Source: Rheinheimera riviphila
GTDB lineage: Bacteria > Pseudomonadota > Gammaproteobacteria > Enterobacterales > Alteromonadaceae
DNA length: 64,000 nucleotides
Reading direction: 5' to 3'
NCBI RefSeq assembly: GCF_004005945.1
Contig: NZ_SACS01000022.1
Span: 17,226 to 81,225 of the forward strand
A program made the position numbers and the translations under genes. Each line of letters starts with the position of its first letter. The first letter of the stretch is position 1. Shown piece by piece: positions 63,935-64,000 of the stretch. Below the pieces are notes generated by a model that was given only the letters and a program-made list of their open reading frames with translations, was not told the origin of the DNA and did no database searches.

Positions 63935-64000
63935 TGTCCCGTTCCAACCGTTCACACAATGGTCTGGGGTTAAACTGACTGATTTTTGTTTAAAAATCAG
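63935..64000 (-). mobile_element. Integrase-type insertion sequence, copy 3 (cut by the window edge)
   Basis: The 66 visible bases are identical in sequence to the left ends of copies 1 and 2, including the start of the GTTT-loop hairpin at 63974. A third unit, possibly with another toxin tip, should continue to the right. Confidence 0.85.

Noticed and set aside
53258..64000. Prophage or integrative element
   Set aside because: No phage structural genes, tyrosine integrase, relaxase or attachment-site duplication is visible.

Overview
The window reads as chromosomal DNA of a marine or freshwater gammaproteobacterium. The run mutH - rppH - ptsP - lgt - thyA is a typical gammaproteobacterial core block. 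MutH itself, a YgiQ radical-SAM protein, a FadR-type operator next to a fadL gene, and a manganese riboswitch in front of a UPF0016 exporter all fit the same group. Gene content and protein style suggest Alteromonadales or Chromatiales near Rheinheimera/Alishewanella; that placement is inference. No rRNA, tRNA, CRISPR array or prophage was recognised.

Positions 1-24600 are mostly core and metabolic genes. They include a DUF3422 protein, a sterol-desaturase-family hydroxylase with a LysE exporter, an outer-membrane porin, a periplasmic cupredoxin-like protein, thiol peroxidase (tpx) and a giant unrecognised membrane protein of about 1430 residues. A ferredoxin reductase/acyl-CoA desaturase pair and a lipoprotein solute-binding protein follow. 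Next come mutH, rppH, ptsP, lgt and thyA, then an ECF sigma/anti-sigma/DUF4097 operon and a FadL-type porin.

Positions 24600-53260 hold an RND adaptor with two tandem RND permeases and a MITE-like inverted-repeat element. Immediately after the MITE lies a diheme cytochrome (RoxA/peroxidase-like)/cytochrome P450 pair. Further on are a yybP-ykoY Mn2+ riboswitch with an mneA-like exporter, a KfrA-like coiled-coil DNA-binding protein with a four-copy 14-bp iteron array at its promoter, ygiQ and ygiD. A complete archaic (Csu/sigma-type) chaperone-usher fimbrial operon sits downstream of a large propeller-GGDEF diguanylate cyclase.

Positions 53300-64000 are an accessory island and the most interesting part. 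A unit of about 4.5 kb is present twice and begins a third time at the window edge: an integrase-type IS on the minus strand, then a 5'-truncated C-terminal module of a polymorphic (Rhs-like) toxin (LysM-like domain, Ala/Gly-rich hydrophobic region, variable tip), then an immunity-like gene. The IS and toxin backbone are nearly identical between units, whereas the tips and the following small genes are unrelated. One tip ends in a lytic-transglycosylase-like domain and is followed by an exported protein; the other has an unrecognised tip and a cytoplasmic small protein. A short scar of the same toxin junction lies just before the third IS copy. This looks like a silent cassette reservoir for switching toxin tips by homologous recombination, with an IS as the repeated spacer. 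The full-length parent toxin is not in the window.
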